From a virus, in the IMG/VR virus record IMGVR_UViG_3300033150_001342, positions 1 to 29,073 of that record: a DNA stretch of 29,073 nt; one strand, 5' to 3'. Each line of letters opens with the position of its first letter. Position 1 is the first letter of the stretch. The position numbers and the translations under genes are program-made. The notes under the pieces were generated by a model. The model was not told the DNA's origin, did no database searches, and worked only from the letters and a program-made list of their open reading frames with translations. This document shows, in pieces, positions 1-7,190 of this stretch.

Positions 1-38
1 ATAGTCATAGATTTTCCCTTTTTTGTTTATTTTAACCA

Positions 39-70
39 TTTATATAAAAAAAAGCAAAAGTATTTAAATG
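39..70 (+). promoter_or_regulatory. Late promoter copy A (portal)
   Basis: TTATATAAA is followed by GCAAAAG and TATTTAAA, with the portal ATG about 20 bases after the second AT box. GCAAAAG plus TATTTAAA reads as an archaeal BRE/TATA pair and predicts a leaderless or nearly leaderless mRNA. The same composite element recurs at 1683 and 14999. The promoter role is inferred from position and repetition. Confidence 0.6.
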
Positions 71-89
71 TTACTATTTTTAATAAAAT

Positions 90-1682
90 ATGCAAAAAAA
101 TCAAAAAAAATCGAAAAAAATTGAAAAAATTGCTCATTTAAGGGGATTGGAATCAGAATATGTTCCTCATGCAGAAACATCTCCAAATTATAAATCTATA
201 TTCACAAGTGAAAAAGGGACAGATATAAACACTTTATATAATGTTGTGAAAACAAGTCCTGAAGTTTCTGGTTGCATCAATGCGATTGTTGAGGATATTA
301 TGGCTGATGGTTGGAGATTTATTGGTGCAAAATCTCCTGTTGTGAATGCAACAAAATTCCAAATAGAATCAAACTTTTTTAGAGTTCTTACAAATGCTCT
401 AATTGATTTATTGATTACTGGAAATGCCTATATTCTGAAATTAGCAGTAAGAGAAGAAGAAATCAAGAATGTTATGGTCAGTTTATCAAAAAGTCTTGCA
501 GAGAAATATGGGGTTAAAATGACTAAAAAAATCATTGGCAAGGTTGTAAACCAGCCAGAGTTTAAAAAGCCAAAAGATTTGCAGTTATTAAAATCTGGAA
601 CAGTTTCAATTAATTTTGATGAAACTGGCAAAGTAATCAGCTATCAGCAAAAAGTGCAGTCAAATACAAGAATATATCCTGCAGAAGACATAATTCACCT
701 TTCATTTATGAATATTGGCGGACAGCCATATGGTTTTACTCCTTTAGAACCTTTATTATCTGATATTGGAACTTTAATTTTTGCAAAAGAATTTGCAGGA
801 AAATATTTTGAAAATGATGGAATTCCTTATTTTATGTTTAAGCTTCCTAAAGCAAATCCAGGAGATAGAAATTATAAACTTTTAAAGAAGGAATTAAATG
901 ATTTAAATAAAAAAGAAAATAAATATAAAGCAATGGTGGTGACTGGAGAAATTGAGGCAGAGCAGATAAACAAATTTAATAAAGATATGGAGTTTGCCAA
1001 ATTAATCCAGCATTTCACTCAAATAATTCTTATGTCTATGGGTGTTCCAGCTCACAGAATAAATCTCACAATAGATGTTAGACAGGTAGGAGGAGCAGTA
1101 AATAGGGCATATGAGGGATATTATAAAAAGATAGCATTTATGCAGAAAGCAATAGAAAATTCTTTAAACAAGGAATTATGGAAAAAATATTTTAATGTTG
1201 AGATGAAATTTAGAAGAACCTACAAAATAGATGAAATGAGAGAAGCACAGATTATCCAAATTCTTACCCAAGTTGGAGCAATAACTATCGAGGAAGCAAG
1301 AGAAATGATGGGATTAGACCCTCAAAAGCCGAAAGGCACAGAACCAGTAGCAACAGGAGATAACAATGCAATTAATTTCAGGCAGGATAAAAGGAGAGAA
1401 CAGGGAGTAGAACAAATACCAGACAACACAGACAACAAAGTTAAAGGAATATCTGATGCTATTGAGGTTAGCTGGTCTAAATTTAGGAGAATTGTAGAAA
1501 GCCATGTAGGTTATGGCAGATTTGACCAAGCAAACATAGTTTATATTGAAACTAATGAGGAATTTATCTTATTTTTCACAGGGAAACAATGGACCTACAA
1601 AACAAGAATACCAAAAAGTGAGATAGATGAAGAAACATTCATAGTTGAAAATCTTTCTAATGCTGTTAAAATCAAATTATAG
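90..1682 (+). CDS. Phage portal protein (HK97/PBSX type) with C-terminal extension
   Basis: This 530-residue protein reads as the portal, the dodecameric ring at the capsid vertex through which DNA enters and leaves. Visible portal hallmarks are the N-terminal segment on chain entry and 'sectional' residues (about 45-75), the stretch around 215-240 (HLSFMNIGGQPYGFTPLEPL) and the helical stem/crown region with SMGVPAHRINL near 325. The family fold usually ends near residue 425. Here about 100 more residues follow, and the last 80 look like a small separate beta-rich domain with many aromatics. It is the first gene of the late operon, directly after promoter copy A, and the protease and capsid genes follow in the standard HK97 order. 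The ATG is about 20 bases from the TATA-like box, which supports this start. Confidence 0.9.
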   Translation: MQKNQKKSKKIEKIAHLRGLESEYVPHAETSPNYKSIFTSEKGTDINTLYNVVKTSPEVSGCINAIVEDIMADGWRFIGAKSPVVNATKFQIESNFFRVLTNALIDLLITGNAYILKLAVREEEIKNVMVSLSKSLAEKYGVKMTKKIIGKVVNQPEFKKPKDLQLLKSGTVSINFDETGKVISYQQKVQSNTRIYPAEDIIHLSFMNIGGQPYGFTPLEPLLSDIGTLIFAKEFAGKYFENDGIPYFMFKLPKANPGDRNYKLLKKELNDLNKKENKYKAMVVTGEIEAEQINKFNKDMEFAKLIQHFTQIILMSMGVPAHRINLTIDVRQVGGAVNRAYEGYYKKIAFMQKAIENSLNKELWKKYFNVEMKFRRTYKIDEMREAQIIQILTQVGAITIEEAREMMGLDPQKPKGTEPVATGDNNAINFRQDKRREQGVEQIPDNTDNKVKGISDAIEVSWSKFRRIVESHVGYGRFDQANIVYIETNEEFILFFTGKQWTYKTRIPKSEIDEETFIVENLSNAVKIKL

Positions 1683-1713
1683 TTTATATAAAATTAGCAA
1701 AAGTTATTTAAAA
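1680..1713 (+). promoter_or_regulatory. Late promoter copy B (protease)
   Basis: Starting in the portal stop codon TAG, the sequence AGTTTATATAAAATTAGCAA continues into AAAGTTATTTAAAA. It matches copy A (39-70) and is nearly identical over its first part to copy C (14998-15031). The protease ATG at 1734 lies about 25 bases beyond the TTATTTAAA box, as expected for an archaeal TATA promoter. Confidence 0.6.
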
Positions 1714-1733
1714 AGTTATTTCTTCTATAATTC

Positions 1734-2765
1734 ATGCCAGTACCAACTCCGCAACAAGGCGAGGAAAGAAATGATTTTATTAGCAGGTGTATTAGTACAA
1801 TGAAAAAACAAGACCCAAATAGGGATGATAAACAAATTCAAGCAATTTGTTATGATACATGGAGAAAAAAGAGAAAAAGTTTTAAATTTATATCTCCAAT
1901 CACGAAAGCGTGGAAAGAGCCAATAACAGAAAAAGGAAAACAAATTGGGGAACACAGATTAATGGAAGTCACAATAAGTGGATTAAAAGAAGATAGGGAT
2001 GGTGAAATGATGTCCCAAGAAGCGATTAATCATATGATAGAACAGATTAAAAGTCAAACAATAGGCTTTTTCCCAAATCATGGGGAAATGCTGCCATCTG
2101 GAGAAAGAATATATAAATGGCAGGATATGATGGGAGTATGGGTTGATGCTTACCAGGAAGGACCTCATTTAAAAGCAGTAGTTAGATTAAACAATTCACA
2201 TCCAGAAGCAGATTTATTCTGGAAATATGCTGTAGAAGAAAAAATGCCTTTGGCATTCAGTATTGGGGGAAAACCATTAGAAGAACCAAAAGAAATTGAA
2301 ATTGAACAATCAGAAAAGGTTGAATTAGAAAAAGCAAGAGGAGAAGGAATTGGTGCTGGTGGTGAAAGGCAAGGAGATGGCGGAGCAGATATATGCAAAT
2401 GCCCTAAATGTGGATACACAATTAAGCATGAAAAAGGAACCCCCTGCCAAGAAATAAGTTGTCCGGAATGCGGAACAAAAATGGTTGGGACCCAAAAAAG
2501 TGTAAAAGGGAAAATAACAAATTTTGAAGAAAAAAGAAAACAATTAGGAATGTCTGTTGAGGAATTTTATGCAATTCCAAGAGACCCACCAAGTTCAAGC
2601 AAACTGCCTATATTTGATGAAGCACATGTCAGGAATGCGATGGCAAGATTTAATCAGGTTCAGGGAGTTTCAGAAGAAGAAAAAAGAAAAGCATATAGAA
2701 AGATTTTGGCAAGAGCAAAAAAATATGGAATAGACACATCTGGATTTGAAGAAAGATATGGTTAA
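1734..2765 (+). CDS. Prohead maturation protease, N-terminal part (S78-like) with inserted zinc ribbon
   Basis: This 343-residue protein carries the catalytic half of an HK97-type prohead protease, which cleaves capsid and scaffold inside the procapsid. Residues 1-46 form a small Cys-containing domain often seen at the front of such proteases. Residues 75-180 hold the protease core, with candidate catalytic His116 (FFPNHGEM) and Ser176 (LAFSIGG). The family normally continues quickly to a strand like 'DLMEISVVGIP'. Here about 160 residues intervene: a zinc ribbon (C223/C226, C243/C246) and a helical domain at 290-335 (HVRNAMARFNQ) resembling DUF6582. The expected strand lies in the next reading frame, at about 2810. 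The protein is therefore either split or completed by a frameshift near 2750-2765. The call is firm for the family; how the two halves join is open. Confidence 0.85.
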   Translation: MPVPTPQQGEERNDFISRCISTMKKQDPNRDDKQIQAICYDTWRKKRKSFKFISPITKAWKEPITEKGKQIGEHRLMEVTISGLKEDRDGEMMSQEAINHMIEQIKSQTIGFFPNHGEMLPSGERIYKWQDMMGVWVDAYQEGPHLKAVVRLNNSHPEADLFWKYAVEEKMPLAFSIGGKPLEEPKEIEIEQSEKVELEKARGEGIGAGGERQGDGGADICKCPKCGYTIKHEKGTPCQEISCPECGTKMVGTQKSVKGKITNFEEKRKQLGMSVEEFYAIPRDPPSSSKLPIFDEAHVRNAMARFNQVQGVSEEEKRKAYRKILARAKKYGIDTSGFEERYG

Positions 2766-3270
2766 AATGAAAAAGAAAAAGAAAGTAAGAGTTTATGGGA
2801 AAGTTGATTTAATGGAAATATCAGTTGTGGGTATCCCATCATATCCTTATGCCCACTTAAATTATTCATCTTCACTTGTCAAGGCACTGCATAGTGCTTT
2901 TGACAAACCTAACCTAAATTTAAATGTGAAAAATATGTCAGAAGAAGAAACACAGACAGAAGAAGAAGGATCCACTGAAGCTGAAGAATCTGCTGAAGCA
3001 GAAGCTGAAGCAGAAGAACCAGAAAAACCAGAAGAAACAGAAGAAGAAAAACAAGAAGCTTCTGAAGAAGAATCTAAAGAGGATATTTCTGAAGAAGTTG
3101 AAAAACTTGTTTCAATAGCTGTTACTAAGGAATTGAAGCGATTAAGTGAAGAAAAGAGAGGATTAGTAGATAAAGGGAAAATCCAGGAATTATGCAAAAA
3201 AGCAGAACCTGGAGAATTGGCAATGGCTTTGGGGCTATTCCAAGTGCCTGAAACATATAAACTACCTTGA
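2758..3270 (+). CDS. Prohead protease C-terminal strand plus acidic scaffold-like domain
   Basis: The chain opens with a Lys-rich stretch, then VDLMEISVVGIPSYPYAHL, the usual C-terminal core element of prohead proteases, which is missing from the preceding frame. After a linker (about 35-60) comes a very Glu-rich segment and then a helix-prone end (LVSIAVTKELKRLSEE...), typical of scaffolding tails that precede the capsid gene. The ATG at 2758 overlaps the upstream stop; TTG 2746 and ATG 2767 are other possible starts, and none has a clear Shine-Dalgarno. An in-frame ATG at 2935 would give the acidic part alone (MSEEETQ...), much as lambda makes scaffold from inside its protease gene. The scaffold role is inferred from composition and position. 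Confidence 0.75.
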   Translation: MVKMKKKKKVRVYGKVDLMEISVVGIPSYPYAHLNYSSSLVKALHSAFDKPNLNLNVKNMSEEETQTEEEGSTEAEESAEAEAEAEEPEKPEETEEEKQEASEEESKEDISEEVEKLVSIAVTKELKRLSEEKRGLVDKGKIQELCKKAEPGELAMALGLFQVPETYKLP

Positions 3271-3272
3271 AA

Positions 3273-4217
3273 ATGGCAGATATAATTAAAGCACTAAGAG
3301 AAGCAACAGGAAGCGAGGGTGGTTATTTGGTTCCAGAGGAATTTTCAGCAAGATTATTGGAACTTATACAGGCAAAAACAGTTTCGTTGCAGGATCTTGA
3401 GCAAGTCAAGATGAATGCACAAGTTATGTATATTCCAAAAGTAACTGCTGGATCAACTGCCTATTGGGTAAATGAAACAGGAACTATAACTGCTTCACAG
3501 CCAGAATATGGCAGAATAACACTGACTGCAAAGAAAGTTGCAGCTTTGGTAGAAGCTTCATCTGAAGTCCTTGAAGATGCAAATGTTTCTATGGCTAATC
3601 ACATTGTTGACCAAATGGCAACTGATATTGCTTTAGAGGTTGATGATGAGATTATAAATGGAACAGGCGGAACTTTTGATGGACTTAGATATACAGGAAG
3701 CTTTACAAATGCTGTAGATGCAGGAGATAGTGGTACTTTGGGTACAGGAGCTACAAGTGCGGCTAACATAAGTCTTACTGTAGTTTCAAAAGCAATAACA
3801 GAAGTCCTTAAAGACAACCATGAACAACCAGATGTTTCTTATTGGAATCCAAGAACAGTTGGGAGCTTAATGCTTTTAACAGATAGTTCAGGGAGACCAA
3901 TGTTAAATCAAGAAACATGGGGAAGTCCTTTGTTAAGAGAAGGTGTAATGTACACACTTTACGGAACAAAGGTAAGGTCATCAACACAAATGCCAATAAA
4001 CCTTTCTTATGGAACAGGTTCTGGAGAAACTACTTGTGCAGATGCACTTGTTGGTAAATCCAAAATGTTTGGTATTTATGGAAACAGAAGGGGATTTATA
4101 TGGAAAACAGACTATGTTATTGCAAGTGATAAGTATCAGTATCAAACCACTATGAGAGCAGCTTTCAGTGTAAAATATCCTGATGCTTACTGTCTAATCC
4201 GTGCTATAAAGGACTAA
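3273..4217 (+). CDS. Major capsid protein (HK97 fold)
   Basis: This protein forms the icosahedral shell. It opens with KALREATGSEGGYLVPEEF, the typical start of a mature HK97-type capsid protein. Further hallmarks are VYIPKVTAGSTAYWVNE (spine helix and E-loop region) and the P-domain/A-domain pattern EVDDEIINGTG...LRYTGS. The C-terminal end, around YQTTMRAAFSVKYPDAYCLIRAIKD, is also typical of the fold. At about 314 residues it is the size of a mature form without a fused delta domain, which fits a separate scaffold encoded just upstream. The ATG at 3273 lies two bases after the upstream stop; a TTG two codons earlier is the alternative. A T-tract follows the gene. Confidence 0.93.
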   Translation: MADIIKALREATGSEGGYLVPEEFSARLLELIQAKTVSLQDLEQVKMNAQVMYIPKVTAGSTAYWVNETGTITASQPEYGRITLTAKKVAALVEASSEVLEDANVSMANHIVDQMATDIALEVDDEIINGTGGTFDGLRYTGSFTNAVDAGDSGTLGTGATSAANISLTVVSKAITEVLKDNHEQPDVSYWNPRTVGSLMLLTDSSGRPMLNQETWGSPLLREGVMYTLYGTKVRSSTQMPINLSYGTGSGETTCADALVGKSKMFGIYGNRRGFIWKTDYVIASDKYQYQTTMRAAFSVKYPDAYCLIRAIKD

Positions 4218-4228
4218 AATTTTAATTT

Positions 4229-4254
4229 AATTTTTTATTTTTTTTTATTTTTTT
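4229..4254 (+). terminator. T-tract after the capsid gene
   Basis: Nearly pure T, broken by single A residues and with no hairpin, between the capsid stop and the connector ATG. This is the usual form of archaeal intrinsic terminators. It may cause partial termination, so that capsid mRNA exceeds tail mRNA (inference). Confidence 0.5.
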
Positions 4255-4271
4255 AATTTGGAATATCGAAG

Positions 4272-5063
4272 ATGCCTTTAAATACCTCACACGAAGTGTG
4301 GAAAACTCTTGGAAAGGATGCCTATAGTAAGGTGCGTTCCGAGATAGTAGGAACAGGCGATGGGACTACTTCTGTCTTTGATTTAGACCACGATAATGTT
4401 ATTTCTGGTTCTGAAACAATCTATACTGGTGGGACAACTGCTTCTGTTACTATAAATTATGATGATGGAAAAATTACTTTTAGTTCTCCACCCCCAAGTT
4501 CATCTGAAATTACTGCAGACTATGATTATGCAGATGTTCCAGACAGCGTAACCCAAGACATATTAGATAAGGCATATAATTTTCTTACAACATCTACTGG
4601 AAGAACATTTACTACTGGAAGTTCAACAGAATATATTGATGTTGGAAATAAGGAAGATGAGTTTTTTTTATCAAATTATCCAGTCACCTCAATAAATTAT
4701 GTTTCATGCAATACTGCAAGTTCTGTTACAGATACTCCTGCCTGGAGTGCTTCAACAGAAGGAGTTGGAAATGATTACTTGCTTTATTCAGACGAAGGAA
4801 AAATAAGATTTATAGACAATCATCCATTAAAAGGTCCAAAAAGAATTAAGGTTGATTATGTTTATGGGGTTGAAAATTTAGGTTTAGCAAAAGAATTGGA
4901 ATTGCTTTTGGCTCAAAGGCAAATGATAAATTCTGCTGTTTATAAATCTATATTCAAAGGATATGATAATTTTACCCCTGTTCGTCTCGATGAGATTGAA
5001 AATAGAATAAATGAACTAATGTCTATGTTAAGAAAACAAAGTATGGATGTTGTTCCTGATTAA
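4272..5063 (+). CDS. Head-tail connector (adaptor) protein
   Basis: The position immediately after the capsid gene is that of the adaptor that docks under the portal. The 263-residue protein has an N-terminal beta-rich region (about 30-95, GTGDGTTSVFDLDHDNV and a Tyr/Asp-rich strand). A helical part follows (about 97-120, VTQDILDKAYNFLTTSTGR), then a beta segment with YPVTSINYVSC, and then a C-terminal helix (ELELLLAQRQMINSAVYKS). The pattern of 'x-DxY-FLxxxTGRxF' then 'YPVTSI' is typical of the gp6/gp15-like connector family, here enlarged by an extra N-terminal beta domain. The next gene begins one base after its stop. Confidence 0.75.
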   Translation: MPLNTSHEVWKTLGKDAYSKVRSEIVGTGDGTTSVFDLDHDNVISGSETIYTGGTTASVTINYDDGKITFSSPPPSSSEITADYDYADVPDSVTQDILDKAYNFLTTSTGRTFTTGSSTEYIDVGNKEDEFFLSNYPVTSINYVSCNTASSVTDTPAWSASTEGVGNDYLLYSDEGKIRFIDNHPLKGPKRIKVDYVYGVENLGLAKELELLLAQRQMINSAVYKSIFKGYDNFTPVRLDEIENRINELMSMLRKQSMDVVPD

Positions 5064-5064
5064 A

Positions 5065-5499
5065 ATGTCTTTGACGAAGTCAAACTTGTATAGTGAAGGA
5101 TTTAGTATTTGGAATTCTTTTTTGAAAAATAATATTACAGACCCAAGAGGGAGATATAAAGATGATTGGATACATGCAAGTATGCCAAACATTAATTCAA
5201 AGGGTTTTTCTGGGTATCCTTTTATTATTTTGAGCATTAATATAGAAGAAGATAATAATTCTTTTGATGGAGTTATATCTCAAAAAATATTCAGAATTTT
5301 AATTTCTGTATTTTCAGATGAGGCAACAGATGTAGATAGTATTTCAAACTCAATATATAATAGTATAAAAGATGAAACAAAATTAACTGAATTTAAAGTT
5401 ATTAGATTGGATTCAAGCAATTTTAATTGGGATTTAGATAAGAATGGGAAAAAAATAATCTTTAGGGATATTGATATAATAGCAAGGAGTAGAATATGA
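5065..5499 (+). CDS. Putative tail terminator / head-tail joining protein
   Basis: The 144-residue protein has a mixed alpha/beta pattern: an N-terminal helix (SEGFSIWNSFL), a strand with a conserved-looking Pro (YPFIILSINIEE), a strand pair (KIFRILISVFSDEATDVD), a helix (SISNSIYNSIKDE) and closing strands (IIFRDIDIIARSR). This order fits tail terminator proteins that cap the tail tube below the neck. The sequence is divergent and the exact role could be exchanged with the next gene. The ATG at 5065 follows the previous stop by one base; a longer in-frame start at 5047 would overlap that gene. The stop overlaps the next ATG (ATGA). Confidence 0.55.
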   Translation: MSLTKSNLYSEGFSIWNSFLKNNITDPRGRYKDDWIHASMPNINSKGFSGYPFIILSINIEEDNNSFDGVISQKIFRILISVFSDEATDVDSISNSIYNSIKDETKLTEFKVIRLDSSNFNWDLDKNGKKIIFRDIDIIARSRI

Positions 5500-5888
5500 T
5501 TCAAATAAATGTAAATGCACAAAGAGCAATAAGGAATTTAGATAGGTATGCAGAAAGAATAAAAAGCATAAAAGATGATGTTTGGTTTATAGGTGAATCT
5601 GCAAAAAATAGATTAAAAATAAAATTCCCAGATTTAAATATATTCGGGAAATTCCATCCCTCTGAAATTTCCTATTTTATCATAATTGAAACTGGACAAG
5701 GAAAATTTAAATGGATATTTTGTCCTAAGTGGCACACATATTTTAAAAGGAGTGTTGGTCAAACTACTGGGCAAGAAATGAGGTCTAACATTCCGGAATT
5801 AAATTCCACTATTAAGAAAGAAACTGAAAAAATCTTTAAGGAATTAATTAAAAGGATTAATTCAAAAATTAAATATCTTTCATATTAA
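5496..5888 (+). CDS. Putative neck / tail completion protein (gp10-like)
   Basis: A 130-residue basic protein lies between the connector and the tail tube, the usual place of the HK97 gp10-like tail completion protein. Residues 1-45 form an amphipathic helix (RAIRNLDRYAERIKSIKDD) like that family's start. A central stretch with Tyr, Trp and His (YFIIIETGQGKFKWIFCPKW) and a C-terminal long helix (ELNSTIKKETEKIFKELIKR) follow. The similarity is in pattern only, so the assignment rests mainly on gene order. The start is fixed by the ATGA overlap with the upstream gene. Confidence 0.5.
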   Translation: MIQINVNAQRAIRNLDRYAERIKSIKDDVWFIGESAKNRLKIKFPDLNIFGKFHPSEISYFIIIETGQGKFKWIFCPKWHTYFKRSVGQTTGQEMRSNIPELNSTIKKETEKIFKELIKRINSKIKYLSY

Positions 5889-5928
5889 CGAAATGATTGA
5901 AATGGTAATGAAAATTTAAGGAGAAAAA

Positions 5929-6498
5929 ATGGCTATATCAACAAATAAAGCATGGTACAACAAATGCTTTGTGAGTGTTGCTCAAAAAAATGGAAGTGAA
6001 GTGCAGTTAACTGCAAAAACAACCAACCTGCAAATTACAGGAATGAACTTTGATTTAGAAAGTGTAGATACATTCAAGGGGCAAATAAAAAGACCTGGAA
6101 GAAGGGAAGACATAGAAATAACTTTTGAGGGAATACCTACTGGAGTTCAGTCATTTGATTGGATTTTTCATGGTGCAACAAGTTCAGCAACTTCAATAAC
6201 TACAAGCACTATAAAGGATTACAGAATTACTTTCCTTTGGACAGACCAGACAGGAATTACTTCAGCAACTCAAGCAATAGATACCTCAAGTGAAGCATAC
6301 AGGCATATTTATGCAGAAGCTAATTGCACTGCATTAGAGTATGAGATGGCAGCAGGAGAACATTTGAGAGTTCCAACATTTACTTTCAGATTAGCTTATG
6401 AAGATGATACTGGCAGTTTGAATTGGAAGAAAGAAGAATGCGATACTTCATCAGCATTATCAGCAGTTCCAGCTTACACTTCAGCAGTTAAATTTTAG
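5929..6498 (+). CDS. Major tail tube protein
   Basis: The 189-residue beta-rich protein is likely the repeating subunit of the tail tube. It begins with a short basic end followed by strands and LTAKTTNLQITGMNFDLESVDTF, a pattern common in tube proteins. Alternating Thr-rich strands continue to the end, with EDDTGSLNWKKEECDTSSAL closing the fold. It has a good ribosome binding site (AAGGAG, about 6 bases before the ATG) and a leading gap of 40 bases, unlike its tightly coupled neighbours, which fits strong expression. Position before the chaperone-like and tape-measure genes supports the call. Confidence 0.8.
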   Translation: MAISTNKAWYNKCFVSVAQKNGSEVQLTAKTTNLQITGMNFDLESVDTFKGQIKRPGRREDIEITFEGIPTGVQSFDWIFHGATSSATSITTSTIKDYRITFLWTDQTGITSATQAIDTSSEAYRHIYAEANCTALEYEMAAGEHLRVPTFTFRLAYEDDTGSLNWKKEECDTSSALSAVPAYTSAVKF

Positions 6499-6525
6499 TA
6501 TATATCAATATATACAATATATACT
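6499..6525 (+). repeat. Short tandem ATATATAC-type repeat
   Basis: Three imperfect 9-base units (TATATATCA, ATATATACA, ATATATACT) fill the gap between the tail tube stop and the next gene's TTG. It may act as a promoter or as a spacer that reduces translation of the next gene; nothing more can be said. Confidence 0.5.
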
Positions 6526-6744
6526 TTGGAAGAAATAGAAAATCAAATAAGGACAAGCTTTAAAGTAACGAATATCCCAGTCGGAGAACTAAAAAAATTC
6601 AAGAAATTGTGTGATAAAGAATTTGGAAATGTATATTGGGTTGGAATTGTGCAATTAATGAAAATCAAAGAAGCATATGAATCATTATTAAAACTTTTGG
6701 ACGAACCAAAAGAAGAAAAAACAAGAACATTTCAAGATGAGTAA
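6526..6744 (+). CDS. Small conserved-looking protein in tail module, possible DNA-binding fold
   Basis: The 72-residue protein starts at TTG because the only in-frame ATG (6658) would delete two thirds of the chain. The stretch SFKVTNIPVGELKKFKKLCDKE followed by GNVYWVGIVQLMKIKE looks like a strand followed by two helices, as in ribbon-helix-helix or similar small folds found in viruses and plasmids of archaea. It lies between the tail tube and chaperone-like genes and overlaps the latter by 8 bases. A tail-assembly role or a regulatory role are both possible; I do not recognise the family with certainty. Confidence 0.55.
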   Translation: MEEIENQIRTSFKVTNIPVGELKKFKKLCDKEFGNVYWVGIVQLMKIKEAYESLLKLLDEPKEEKTRTFQDE

Positions 6745-7018
6745 ACTAAACTCTTTAATTGGAAAGCCGAAGACTTTCAAGATTGGTGGAATTGAACTTG
6801 AGTTAAAACCAAGAACAATAAAAGACATAGATGTGATAAATCGGTTCGCAGAACCAGAAACAAGAGGACAAGCAATGAGGGAATTAATTGTATCCACATT
6901 GAAAGAAGCTGTCCCAGATGCAACTGATGAAGAAATAGACAGCATATCTTTTAAGTATTTTCAGGAATTAACAGAAGCAATTCTTGAAGTTAATGGCTTT
7001 AAAAATGTTAAGCAATAA
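6737..7018 (+). CDS. Putative tail assembly chaperone (G-like)
   Basis: A 93-residue protein placed just before the tape measure, where dsDNA tailed viruses encode the chaperone that coats the tape measure protein during tail assembly. Residues 10-30 form strands (FKIGGIELELKPRTIKDID) as in many such proteins, and the rest is helical and acidic. Its 3' end overlaps a second small ORF in the +1 frame (6993-7190), which matches the G/GT arrangement, where a ribosomal frameshift makes a longer second product. No classic -1 slippery heptamer is present, so the frameshift is only a possibility. Confidence 0.65.
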   Translation: MSKLNSLIGKPKTFKIGGIELELKPRTIKDIDVINRFAEPETRGQAMRELIVSTLKEAVPDATDEEIDSISFKYFQELTEAILEVNGFKNVKQ

Positions 7019-7190
7019 AATTGAAAGTTTAATAGGAAAAAAGAATGAAAATATAGCAGAGCTTATTTATCTGCTTATGAGATATTTACATCAGCCATAT
7101 TCAGAAATATTAAAAATTCCTTTGCCTTTGGCACAAGAATTAATTAAATTATTTGAAAAAGAGGCAAAAGAAGCAAGGAGGAAGAAATAA
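6993..7190 (+). CDS. Putative T-like tail assembly chaperone partner
   Basis: A short helical, basic protein (about 65 residues; LIGKKNENIAELIYLLMRYL, then a Lys/Glu-rich end) overlaps the end of the upstream chaperone in the +1 frame and ends at the tape measure start (TAATG). It could be translated independently from ATG 6993 or 7005, or as the C-terminal extension of the upstream protein by a +1 or -2 frameshift around GGCTTTAAAAATG (6995-7007). Gene order is the main evidence. A Shine-Dalgarno (AGGAGG) for the tape measure lies inside its end. Confidence 0.6.
   Translation: MALKMLSNKIESLIGKKNENIAELIYLLMRYLHQPYSEILKIPLPLAQELIKLFEKEAKEARRKK

Noticed and set aside
2862-3197. Reverse-strand Ser-rich ORF opposite the acidic scaffold region
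   Set aside because: It is the mirror of a GAA-rich coding stretch; no promoter or start context on the minus strand.
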